The translations under genes were made by a program, and so were the position numbers. Below, one piece after another: positions 18,762-26,201 of a stretch of 64,000 nucleotides of DNA (its first letter is position 1; each line of letters starts with the position of its first letter). Below the pieces are notes generated by a model. The model did no database searches. It saw only the letters and a program-made list of their open reading frames with translations, and was not told where the DNA came from. The stretch spans positions 62,001-126,000 of the forward strand of contig JAHBYP010000011.1 of NCBI GenBank assembly GCA_019635875.1. The letters run 5' to 3'. The DNA comes from Alphaproteobacteria bacterium (lineage in GTDB: Bacteria > Pseudomonadota > Alphaproteobacteria > Reyranellales > Reyranellaceae).

Positions 18762-20099
18762 TCAGAGACCAGGCAACGTCAGCTCGAACTCCCTCGAGAC
18801 CATGCCGGCACGAGCCTCCTCGTCCCTAAGTGGCGTCCAATCCTGCTTCAGGCGCGCAACGGGAGCCTCGACATGGACCTCGACGGCGTCGCCAAGCTTC
18901 CCAACACCCAGCAGGGTGAGCGCGCGTACCTCAACGAACTGGAACAGAATCGGTGGGTGCTCATAGCATAGGCGCGTCCTCTCCTTCGCTCTGCCGATGG
19001 CGAGCGCGAGCTCGAATGCGGCATCGAAATCGGCGGCGCTCACCAGGTGCACGTAGTCAACGATACCGCTGCATCCCTTTCCTTCGACGACGAACGCCAT
19101 GCGCAGTTGCACGCTGAACCAGGCAAGCGTCTCGGTCGTGTTGGTCGGGCTCTGCACGGACATCAGGCGCCGGCGAACGGGAGAAGAACGCTCCGGGTGG
19201 AATGTTGCCCGCAAAGGAAATCGGCTGCGGTCCTCGTCGCCAAGCGCGAGCCAGGCACGATGGACTTCCATGCCATCCAGATTATCACCATCGGCCGCGA
19301 CTTGAATCCCGTCGGTTTCCGGGAATTCCACGCGCAAGTCCGCCGCACCCTCGCCTCCAGCCAGGCGCGCAAGCATGAACGCTTGTTCCTGGGGCCGGCC
19401 ATAGTCCGACCGGAACAGGAAGACATGATCGGCGACTGCTTCATCGCGATGGGGGTCGCCAATGCGCCTCGTCCGCGCCCTCATGCTGTGCCAGCCGGGA
19501 ACAATCCTATCGATGAACAGCCGATGTTCCCGATCGGTAAGGTATTGGGTATAGCCGACATATTCATCGAGAGCTGTCATGTGGTCGTAGGCGTCCCTGA
19601 GGATCATCTCGAAATGGCTGATGTCGTCCTCGATCATGACTGCGGGGCGGTTCTCGCCATCGTACCAGGTCAGACGCCCGACGCCGTCGCAATCGAGCAG
19701 ATAGAGCTTGCCCTCAGGGTTGTTGGAGAGATCGAAGTCCAGGCTGAAACGGCGATGATCGTCCCACAGCTCGATCCACCACGCTTCCTCGTCCGGCCAG
19801 TCCTTGAGCCATAGACTCTCATCCCACCATTTGATGAACTCGGCGGCCGACAGCGCACAGAACGATCCACCCGCGCGATGGCCGGTCTTGTGGATTCCGG
19901 CGTCACGCATGTGACTTAGCGTGCGACTCAGATATTCCCACCCATAACCGACCGTCCGCTTGCTGGAGATCCAATAGAAGAAGAACCCGATAACCCAGCG
20001 CGGGCCGCTCGTTGTCGGGTCATGCATCACCTCGACCGCGAAGCGGGACTTGTCACCGAATACTCTGCTCAAAAGCATTTGCACTCCACCGTCAGCCAT
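18762..20099 (-). CDS. Putative multidomain immunity protein with DUF4288-like modules
   Basis: A 445-residue protein starting 170 bases after the toxin gene at 20270-22555, same strand. The N-terminal ~110 residues (FGDKSRFAVEVMHD, WVIGFFFYWISSKRTVGYGW) recall the Imm42 type of immunity protein. The C-terminal ~100 residues (WFSVQLRMAFVVEGKG, FDAAFELALAIGRAKE, LGVGKLGDAVEVHVEAP) look like DUF4288. A weaker copy precedes it (HVFLFRSDYGRPQ ... TFHPERSSPVRRRL). The two-module part resembles the immunity protein at 57471-58226 although the toxins differ. No signal or membrane segment. Immunity function is inferred from position and family resemblance; the fusion may protect against more than one toxin. 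Confidence 0.65.
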   Translation of the reverse strand: MADGGVQMLLSRVFGDKSRFAVEVMHDPTTSGPRWVIGFFFYWISSKRTVGYGWEYLSRTLSHMRDAGIHKTGHRAGGSFCALSAAEFIKWWDESLWLKDWPDEEAWWIELWDDHRRFSLDFDLSNNPEGKLYLLDCDGVGRLTWYDGENRPAVMIEDDISHFEMILRDAYDHMTALDEYVGYTQYLTDREHRLFIDRIVPGWHSMRARTRRIGDPHRDEAVADHVFLFRSDYGRPQEQAFMLARLAGGEGAADLRVEFPETDGIQVAADGDNLDGMEVHRAWLALGDEDRSRFPLRATFHPERSSPVRRRLMSVQSPTNTTETLAWFSVQLRMAFVVEGKGCSGIVDYVHLVSAADFDAAFELALAIGRAKERTRLCYEHPPILFQFVEVRALTLLGVGKLGDAVEVHVEAPVARLKQDWTPLRDEEARAGMVSREFELTLPGL

Positions 20100-20269
20100 C
20101 CTCGCACATGAGCCGCTCGTGCCGCCTTCTAGAGTAAAGTGTACGCGTCCTCCATATACTGAAAGTGGTGTTTATCCAGCTATGTGGCGTCGAAAGCGCA
20201 ATCCACCTGTGGCAGGCCTGATCATCGCTCAAGCCGTTCGAGCGTGGGTTTTGCCGCTTCCCCGAAGTA

Positions 20270-22555
20270 CTACTGGATCTGCGCCCTGGTGAGATATCCC
20301 TGGAAGTGCACGTTCCCTGTGTTGTCATCCTGGTACTTGTAGTAGACGCCGTGCTCGTTGCGGCCGATCCAGGTGTTCTTGTCGGCCCGTACCGAGTTCT
20401 CTTCGTAGACCTGCTCCGCATCTGGCGGGATTGGTGTCTTCCGCACCTCATCCTCACGCTGGTACTTTTTCAGCACCTCATGGCCGTCGCGGTGGGCTGG
20501 ATTCTTCACATAGGGAAGCCTGCCCCTCTGGAACTCTTCATACTCCTCATTGGTGAACGGCCTGCCATCGGGGTGATACTGCCATTTCTCGTACTCATAG
20601 ATCATCGGTGGCCTGAACTCGGGCGGCGAGTAGCCCTCCCGCCACGGCGGTAGCTCGGGCGGCACAAGCCCCGGCAGAGGCAGCGGCGGTGGGACGGGCG
20701 TGTATCCCTCGGGTGGCTGCGCCGGTACGGCCTGCGGGAACGTCTCGGGTTTCTTCAGTTCCTCCACGAGATCGGCCGGCAGCATATCGCGGCGATCCGA
20801 CGGTTCGGCCCGACTATCGACCTCCGGTACGTTGGGAACCGAGGTCATCCTCTCCGATGGCCAGCCATCGACCGGTGGCGGCGGCACCGGCATATGGGAT
20901 CGGCCCGGGGGCCATGTTTCCTGATCTTTTTTCAGGCCAATCGTGATGCCCCTCAGAAGTAACCATAGGAGCTGGAGCAATTCGATTGCCTGCTGTTCCA
21001 TGCGCCTTGGTACCGGTAGCCTGGCCGGGTGTAGGGGTGGGTTGCTTTGAGGGTCGAACGGAAACCTGATGCTGTAGATCGACGCCGGAGGGAGCGAACG
21101 TTCCACCATATCCCGGATGGCGCCGTCGTCCGGGCTCGTGCCGTTGACCCTTCGTGACGTGTCGATCTCCTCGACCAACATCGCACGATAGTTGGTGACG
21201 CTGTCGGACGTGTCCGTGGGCAGCAGCTTCGCGGCGAGTTGCAAGCCGCGCTTGATGGCGTAGAGCTGGTCCTCGGTTGTGGGATCGTTGCGCCGGATGC
21301 CGGCCTGCCAGTCGCGGAAGCGCCGCCACTGCGGCAGCGGCAGATGCGCGACAGCGGGGACGAGGTCGCGGCGCACGAAGGCGTGCGGCGCCTCGGTCAT
21401 CTCGGTCGCCAGCTCGTCGACCAGAGCAGGGTTTGGCGCCGGCTCGGTGCCGCGTGCGTTGTGGTCGAGGCGGGTCTCGATCGCCTGGCGATGGTCGGCG
21501 TCGAGTTTCACCCAGTCACGGATCGGGATCTGCGTCGGGTCGGTCAGATCGTCCTGCAGCACGCGTGCCAGCACCTGATCGGCCAGGGTCCGGGCGTGCG
21601 CCGCGTCGGCCGCGGCGGCGCTGTGCAGGGTGCGGATGGTGGCGGCGCGCACCGCCGGATCGGCGATCGCCTCGGCCTGCCGCAGGCGCCACTGTGGCAC
21701 CGACGATTCGCCGTCCGGAGGCGTGGCGTTCAGGATTGCCGCGCTCGCCTGGCGGGTGTGCTCGCGCGTCTGCGCTTCGGCAAGCAACGCGTCGAGGGCG
21801 GCTCGGTCTGATGCCTCGATATGCTGTTCGTAGCGCGTGTGCAGGGAGCGCGCGCGTTCAGGGTCGCGCTCGACCGCCGCCTCGATCGCCGCCACCAGCG
21901 TGCGACTGGTCTGCCGGCGCAGCGTCGCCTCGGTCAGTGCGGAGTCCCAGCCATGGCGCTCGGCCTGCTCGCGCACCTCCGCGCGCGTCGTGCCCAGGGC
22001 GCGGCGCAGCATGGCGTCGTCGCTCCAGTGCAGACGGGCGTCGGCCTGCATCTGCGCGATGCGCCGTTCGCCGGCCTCGTCGTACCAGCGGATGCGCTCG
22101 GCGGCGCTGTGGCGCTCGACCTGGGTGCTGAAGCTCGCCAGCCGGCGCTCGCTGAGGTCGTGCAGCATCTGGCGCTGGTCGTCGTCGGACATCGTCGCCA
22201 TCTCGCGTGCCTGCGCCTCGCGGTAGGCGTCGATGACAGCCGGCGCCTGCGTCAGCGCGTCCTGGCCTTGCAGGTTGAGGTAGCCGCTGGTCGGATCGAA
22301 CAGCAGCGCCTGCTCGGTCTCGCCCAGGCGCGCATCGGCGCCCTTGACGATGGCTTCGTTGTCGCCGGCGAGGTGCTCGGACAGCACGGTAGCGACGCCG
22401 GCGGCGCCTTCGGCGGCCTGCAGGCCGAATTGCAGCATCGGCGAGGGGCCGAACTGGCCGGCGATGGCGTCGATGGCGAGGTAGCCGCCGCCCGGCACGG
22501 CCTGCGTGCTCACGCCAAGCGGCTTGTAGGGTGGGATCCGGATTCTGCCGGCCAT
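20270..22555 (-). CDS. Podoviral ejection-type trunk protein with C-terminal toxin domain (intact copy)
   Basis: A 761-residue protein. Residues 1-500 form an alpha-helical trunk beginning MAGRIRIPPYKPLG, the N-terminal style of phage internal virion or ejection proteins; in the prophage copy it directly follows gp14. Residues 525-541 are hydrophobic (LLQLLWLLLRGITIG), then comes a proline-rich linker (550-650). The last ~110 residues are specific to this copy; NTWIGRNEHGVYYKYQDDN and GNVHFQG resemble the W-G..G.xYYxY..DN.G.xHF ending of some polymorphic toxins, possibly RNases, but I cannot name the family. It ends in TAG after AQIQ, and the frame continues for 15 plausible codons. A putative immunity gene follows. 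Upstream is a tandem phage-promoter-like motif. Confidence 0.8.
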   Translation of the reverse strand: MAGRIRIPPYKPLGVSTQAVPGGGYLAIDAIAGQFGPSPMLQFGLQAAEGAAGVATVLSEHLAGDNEAIVKGADARLGETEQALLFDPTSGYLNLQGQDALTQAPAVIDAYREAQAREMATMSDDDQRQMLHDLSERRLASFSTQVERHSAAERIRWYDEAGERRIAQMQADARLHWSDDAMLRRALGTTRAEVREQAERHGWDSALTEATLRRQTSRTLVAAIEAAVERDPERARSLHTRYEQHIEASDRAALDALLAEAQTREHTRQASAAILNATPPDGESSVPQWRLRQAEAIADPAVRAATIRTLHSAAAADAAHARTLADQVLARVLQDDLTDPTQIPIRDWVKLDADHRQAIETRLDHNARGTEPAPNPALVDELATEMTEAPHAFVRRDLVPAVAHLPLPQWRRFRDWQAGIRRNDPTTEDQLYAIKRGLQLAAKLLPTDTSDSVTNYRAMLVEEIDTSRRVNGTSPDDGAIRDMVERSLPPASIYSIRFPFDPQSNPPLHPARLPVPRRMEQQAIELLQLLWLLLRGITIGLKKDQETWPPGRSHMPVPPPPVDGWPSERMTSVPNVPEVDSRAEPSDRRDMLPADLVEELKKPETFPQAVPAQPPEGYTPVPPPLPLPGLVPPELPPWREGYSPPEFRPPMIYEYEKWQYHPDGRPFTNEEYEEFQRGRLPYVKNPAHRDGHEVLKKYQREDEVRKTPIPPDAEQVYEENSVRADKNTWIGRNEHGVYYKYQDDNTGNVHFQGYLTRAQIQ

Positions 22556-22656
22556 GCGCGTTCCGCTTCATCGGGGCACGGCGCGGCGCCGTGGATCGAG
22601 CGCGCAAGACTCGCCGTGCCCCAGCGGGAAGGCTATGACAGGGCGTGTGGGAAGCC

Positions 22657-22679
22657 GATTTGAACCCCTACGAGTGTCG
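22657..22679 (-). promoter_or_regulatory. Phage-promoter-like motif, copy 1 upstream of orphan toxin gene
   Basis: On the minus strand CGACACTCGTAGGGGTTCAA followed by ATC. It shares CGTAGGGG and AAAT with copies at 22713-22735, 53391-53413 and 53335-53358. CGAC..C.TAGGG recalls promoters of T7-type single-subunit RNA polymerases, where transcription starts at the G run. Located 102 bases upstream of the toxin start. Promoter role is inferred. Confidence 0.5.
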
Positions 22680-22712
22680 CCGACGGGGCTTTGGTCCTAC
22701 GGAGAGAGGCAG

Positions 22713-22735
22713 TATTTCCACCCCTACGCGTGTCG
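22713..22735 (-). promoter_or_regulatory. Phage-promoter-like motif, copy 2 upstream of orphan toxin gene
   Basis: Minus-strand core CGTAGGGGTGGAAATA, all 23 bases identical to 53391-53413 upstream of the phage tail fibre gene. It starts 56 bases from copy 1, the same spacing as in the tail-fibre pair, and abuts the stop codon of the CdsA-like gene, suggesting this is the edge of an inserted cassette. Confidence 0.55.
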
Positions 22736-23683
22736 TCACGGCGTCCACCAGTAGCGCGTGATGTGGAAGAAGATCGGGGCGGCGAAGATCACCGAATCGA
22801 GCCGGTCGAGGATGCCGCCGTGGCCCTCGATCAGGTTGCCCCAGTCCTTGACGCCGAGGTCGCGCTTGATCGCCGACATCACCAGGCCGCCGCAGAAGCC
22901 CATCAGGCAGATGATCAAGGCCAGCAGCCCGGCGTCGAACACGCTGAACGGCGTGATCCACCACAGCGCGCCACCGAGCGCGGTGGCGCTGGCGACGCCG
23001 CCCAGGAAGCCCTCGACGGTCTTCGACGGCGACAGCGAAGGCGCGATCTTGCGGCGGCCGAACAGCTTGCCCCAGACGTATTGCAGCACGTCGCTCGACT
23101 GCACGACGATCACCAGGAAGGCGACCAGCAGGAACTGGCGGCCCTCGTAGCCGGGGATCGGCAGCATCATGATCGCCGGCACGTGGGAGATGCAGTAGAC
23201 GCAGACCATCATGCTCCACTGCGTCTCCGAGATGCGCTCGAGGAAACGCGTGGTATCGCCGCGCAGCACGGCGATGATCGGCGCGACGAGGAAGGCGTAG
23301 ACCGGGATGAAGATCGAGTAGAGCCCGTACCAGTCGATGGCGATCAGCACGTACTGCGCCGGCAACACGATGAAGAAGATGCCGGCCAGCACGAAGTGAT
23401 CGGCGTGGCGCGTCTGGACGAGCGTCAGCATCTCGCGCAGCGCCAGGAACGAGCAGATCGCCACCAGCACGATGATGGCGATGCTGCCCAGCAGCACGGC
23501 GACACCCATGAACGCCACCATCACCCACCAGGCGCGGATGCGGGCGTTGAGGTTCTCGATCGTCGGGCTGACGACACCGCGTGCGTACGCGCGGCGGTCG
23601 AGCACCATGCCGACCGCCGTGGCGATCAGCAGCAGGACGCCGACGCCGAGGAACAGAACGACGGTGTGCTCGGTGGCGCTCAC
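22736..23683 (-). CDS. Phosphatidate cytidylyltransferase (CdsA/YnbB-type)
   Basis: A 315-residue integral membrane protein. The CdsA signature is visible at the C-terminal third: SPSKTVEGFLGG, then GHGGILDRLDSVIFAAPIFF, with the conserved metal-binding D-R-x-D. The preceding region has about seven membrane segments. CdsA enzymes make CDP-diacylglycerol from phosphatidate and CTP. Its place beside a CDP-alcohol transferase, a PAP2-phosphatase fusion and a hydrolase-methyltransferase fusion identifies it as the YnbB-type paralogue rather than the housekeeping enzyme. It starts with GTG at 23683, overlapping the acyltransferase stop (GTGA). It ends exactly at the border of the toxin cassette. 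Confidence 0.88.
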   Translation of the reverse strand: MSATEHTVVLFLGVGVLLLIATAVGMVLDRRAYARGVVSPTIENLNARIRAWWVMVAFMGVAVLLGSIAIIVLVAICSFLALREMLTLVQTRHADHFVLAGIFFIVLPAQYVLIAIDWYGLYSIFIPVYAFLVAPIIAVLRGDTTRFLERISETQWSMMVCVYCISHVPAIMMLPIPGYEGRQFLLVAFLVIVVQSSDVLQYVWGKLFGRRKIAPSLSPSKTVEGFLGGVASATALGGALWWITPFSVFDAGLLALIICLMGFCGGLVMSAIKRDLGVKDWGNLIEGHGGILDRLDSVIFAAPIFFHITRYWWTP

Positions 23684-24345
23684 GGCGCGCTCTCCACCGC
23701 CGCGCCCGAGCCCGAGCCGAGATGGCGCGGCGCCAGCGACAGCAGCGCCTCGCGGGCGCGCGCGAGGAAGGCCTCGCGCGTCTCCTCGGGCCGCAACGTC
23801 AGCGGCGCGCCGAAGGTGACGGTGCAGAGCAGCGGGATGGGCAGGAACTCGCCCTTGGGCAGCACACGGTTGAGGTTGGCGATCCACACCGGCACGCATT
23901 CGACGTCCGGCCGCATATGCGCCAGCCAGAACAGGCCGTTGCGCAGCGGCAGCAGCTTCTGGTCGGTCATGTTGCGGGTGCCCTCGGGGAAGACGATCAG
24001 CGAGGAGCCCTCCTCGAGCGCCGCGCGCATGCGCTCGACCGCCTCGCGCCCGCCGCCCGTCCGCGGGATGGTGACGGCGCGGAAGACGCGGTCGACCACC
24101 CAGCGCCGCGCCTTCGTGGCGTACCAGTAATCCTCGCCGGCGATCGGCCGCGTCGTGCGCCGGATGGCGCGCGGCAGCGAGGCCCACAGCAGCACGAAAT
24201 CGCCATGGCTGGTATGGTTGGCGAAATAGACGCGCTGGCGGATCTCCGGCGCGCAGCCCTGCCACAGCGGCCGCGCGCCGGTGGCCAGTCGCGCCGCCTC
24301 GATGACCAGCGTGGCGGCGGCTTCTTCGAGGAACGTGCGCTGCAT
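23680..24345 (-). CDS. 1-acyl-sn-glycerol-3-phosphate acyltransferase (PlsC-type)
   Basis: A 221-residue acyltransferase. The catalytic motif I is NHTSHGD (H and D form the charge relay), motif III is VFPEGTRNMTDQ, and the motif II-IV spacing is normal. It would convert lysophosphatidate to phosphatidate, the direct substrate of the next gene product, the CdsA-like enzyme. Start ATG 24345 overlaps the stop of the preceding small membrane protein; a longer upstream frame is the shadow of neighbouring genes. E. coli ynbABCD lacks this gene, so here the cluster has an extended lipid-building part. Confidence 0.88.
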   Translation of the reverse strand: MQRTFLEEAAATLVIEAARLATGARPLWQGCAPEIRQRVYFANHTSHGDFVLLWASLPRAIRRTTRPIAGEDYWYATKARRWVVDRVFRAVTIPRTGGGREAVERMRAALEEGSSLIVFPEGTRNMTDQKLLPLRNGLFWLAHMRPDVECVPVWIANLNRVLPKGEFLPIPLLCTVTFGAPLTLRPEETREAFLARAREALLSLAPRHLGSGSGAAVESAP

Positions 24346-24761
24346 CAGATCGCCGCCATCCACCCGGCGCCGAGCAGCGCCGCGACCTGCAGTATGGCGG
24401 CGACCGCCTGCAGGCGCAGCAGGCGCAGGCAGCCTCTGGAGCGATCGGCCATCGGCCGGCCGGCGCGCTCCGCCCCCGCCAGGCCCAGGGCCGCGAGCGC
24501 CGCGTCGAAACGCGAGGCGCCGTCCTGGTGACCGGCCATGCGGCGCAGGGCGGCAGCGTCGAAGCCCACGCGCAGCGCCAGCAGCGTCTCGGCCAGGCCG
24601 AGCGCGACGGAGACCGAGATGGCCACGAGCACGATGGCCGGCGGCTTCGACAGCAGCGACAGGACGGGCACGGCGATCGCGCCCGCCACGGTGAGCGGTC
24701 CGGCGATGCCGTGGATCAGGCGGCCCTGGTCGAGCAGGTCGGCCAGCGTCTCCTCGCTCAT
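24345..24761 (-). CDS. Small inner-membrane protein of the ynb-like cluster
   Basis: A 138-residue protein with about three hydrophobic segments (IHGIAGPLTVAGAIAVPVLS, IVLVAISVSVALGLAETLLA, and LQAVAAILQVAALLGAGWMA). I do not recognise the family. Start ATG 24761 overlaps the end of the phosphatase gene (ATGA), and its stop overlaps the acyltransferase start, so it is translated as part of the operon. A role as an accessory membrane subunit of lipid synthesis is plausible but unproven. Confidence 0.75.
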   Translation of the reverse strand: MSEETLADLLDQGRLIHGIAGPLTVAGAIAVPVLSLLSKPPAIVLVAISVSVALGLAETLLALRVGFDAAALRRMAGHQDGASRFDAALAALGLAGAERAGRPMADRSRGCLRLLRLQAVAAILQVAALLGAGWMAAI

Positions 24762-26053
24762 GGCGCCGCCACGGCCGGCACGAACGCGCCGGCATCGAGC
24801 ATGATGCGCGGCTTGGCGGCGCGCACCATCGCCACCGCCTGGGCCGCGTCGGCGGCGCGGCCGCTTTGCAGCAGCCAGGCGGCGATCGCGGCGGCGCTGC
24901 GGCCATAGCCCAGGGCGCAGACCACCAGCACCGGACCGTCGCGGCGCAGCGCCTCGATCGCCGCCGCCGCCCGCTCCAGCGCCGCGCGCTCGAGCGGCAC
25001 GAGATCGAGGGTGGGATGGGCGTGGACGATTTCCAGCCCGCGCGGTGCCGGCAGCTCGGCGCAGAGATCGACGACGCGCCGCGTCGGCAGCGCCGCGAGC
25101 TCGTGCCGAAGCGGCATGCGGCCGATCCAGACGCCGTCGGCGACATGCACCGCCGGAGGATCGCGCCGCGTCCACAGACGCGCGTTGATCCAGGCGCCGA
25201 CGCGATAGGGCAGGAAGAGCAGCCACGCCGCCACGCCCTGCCGGCCGTCGCCGCCCTTCTGGAAGGCCGCGGCGCCGAGCAGGGCGTAGGCGGCGCCGAC
25301 GAGGGCGAGCGACAGGGCCGGCCACAGCAGCCAGTATCCCGCGCCGCCCAGCGCCAGCGCCGCGGCAGCGGTGGCGATGGCCGCGAGCGAGTAGCGCAGC
25401 GCCAGCACGCGGCGGCGCGGGATCGGCGTGAGGACCGGGCGATGCAGCGGCGAGCGCGCGTGCCACGGCCAGAGCCACAGGACCAGCACGCCCAGCAGCG
25501 CGCCGGTCGGCAGGTCGATGAAGTGATGCTGCCAGGTCGTCAGCACCGAGGCCGCGACGATCGCGAACCACAGATGGATCAGCCAGCGCCAGCGCGGGCC
25601 GACATGGCGGGCGTAGAAATCGGCCAGCACCACCGACAGCGCGACGTGCAGCGAGGGCGCCTGGTTGAACGGCTTGTCGAAGCCGCCCAGCACCTCGAAC
25701 AGGAAGCCGGGCACGCCGTCGACCAGCGGCCGCTCGAAGGTCATGCGCAGCGGGAAGAGCACGAAGCAGAGCACCGCGACGATCTGCGCCGTCAGCAGGC
25801 GGCGCACCTGGATGGCGAGTTCCTCCTCGTCGCGGCAGACGAAGAACGAGGCGGCGTAGAAGGCGTTGATCGACCAGTACGGCAGGATGCTCCAGGCGAG
25901 GAACGGGATGTGGCGCTCCCAGTCGAGCACGACAAAGCCGACATCGCTGCGCCGGCTGGCGAGCCAATTGGCGCCGCCATAGCTGGCGTAGAAGAACACC
26001 GCCGTGATCGCCAGCCACAGCAGCGCCTTGCGCCAGGGACGGGTGGTCATCAT
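24758..26053 (-). CDS. PAP2 phosphatase fused to dual-specificity phosphatase (YnbD-type)
   Basis: A 431-residue membrane protein with two phosphatase domains. The N-terminal half is a PAP2 superfamily lipid phosphatase: PLRMTFERP, QAPSLHVALS and TTWQHHFIDLPTG give the three conserved histidine/arginine motifs, within several membrane segments. The C-terminal ~150 residues are a cysteine phosphatase with the P-loop VCALGYGRSAAAIAAWLL (C-x5-R). The same fusion is found in E. coli YnbD. It probably dephosphorylates a lipid phosphate or pyrophosphate made in this cluster. Start ATG 26053 is used; the frame runs further into the family B repeat but without likely coding content. Confidence 0.87.
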   Translation of the reverse strand: MMTTRPWRKALLWLAITAVFFYASYGGANWLASRRSDVGFVVLDWERHIPFLAWSILPYWSINAFYAASFFVCRDEEELAIQVRRLLTAQIVAVLCFVLFPLRMTFERPLVDGVPGFLFEVLGGFDKPFNQAPSLHVALSVVLADFYARHVGPRWRWLIHLWFAIVAASVLTTWQHHFIDLPTGALLGVLVLWLWPWHARSPLHRPVLTPIPRRRVLALRYSLAAIATAAAALALGGAGYWLLWPALSLALVGAAYALLGAAAFQKGGDGRQGVAAWLLFLPYRVGAWINARLWTRRDPPAVHVADGVWIGRMPLRHELAALPTRRVVDLCAELPAPRGLEIVHAHPTLDLVPLERAALERAAAAIEALRRDGPVLVVCALGYGRSAAAIAAWLLQSGRAADAAQAVAMVRAAKPRIMLDAGAFVPAVAAP

Positions 26054-26061
26054 GAACCTGC

Positions 26062-26184
26062 CTTCCCCCGGAGGGGGAAGGTGCCCGAAGGGCGGAAGGG
26101 GGATGTCGAAGACGGACACCGATTTCGTTGCGGCATCCCCCTTCCGTCGCGCTGCGCGCGCCACCTTCCCCCTCCGGGGGAAGG
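26062..26184. repeat. Family B intergenic repeat
   Basis: Full-length copy of the CTTCCCCCGGAGGGGGAAGG element, between the YnbD-like and YnbC-like genes of one apparent operon. Both ends carry the hairpin, with CCCCTTCCG / CGGAAGGGG inner arms. Confidence 0.9.
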
Positions 26185-26201
26185 ATGAGTTGTGTCCCCA
26201 C

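Noticed and set aside
14757-22555. Alternative genetic code with TAG read as glutamine
   Set aside because: Many genes here end normally in TAG (for example at 8845, 14617, 41215, 43873 and 57221), so two suspicious TAG codons do not support recoding.
22640-22682. tRNA 3' end (GGTTCAAATC looks like a T-arm)
   Set aside because: The flanking bases do not form a T-stem or acceptor stem and no cloverleaf can be drawn; related copies read GGTGGAAATA.
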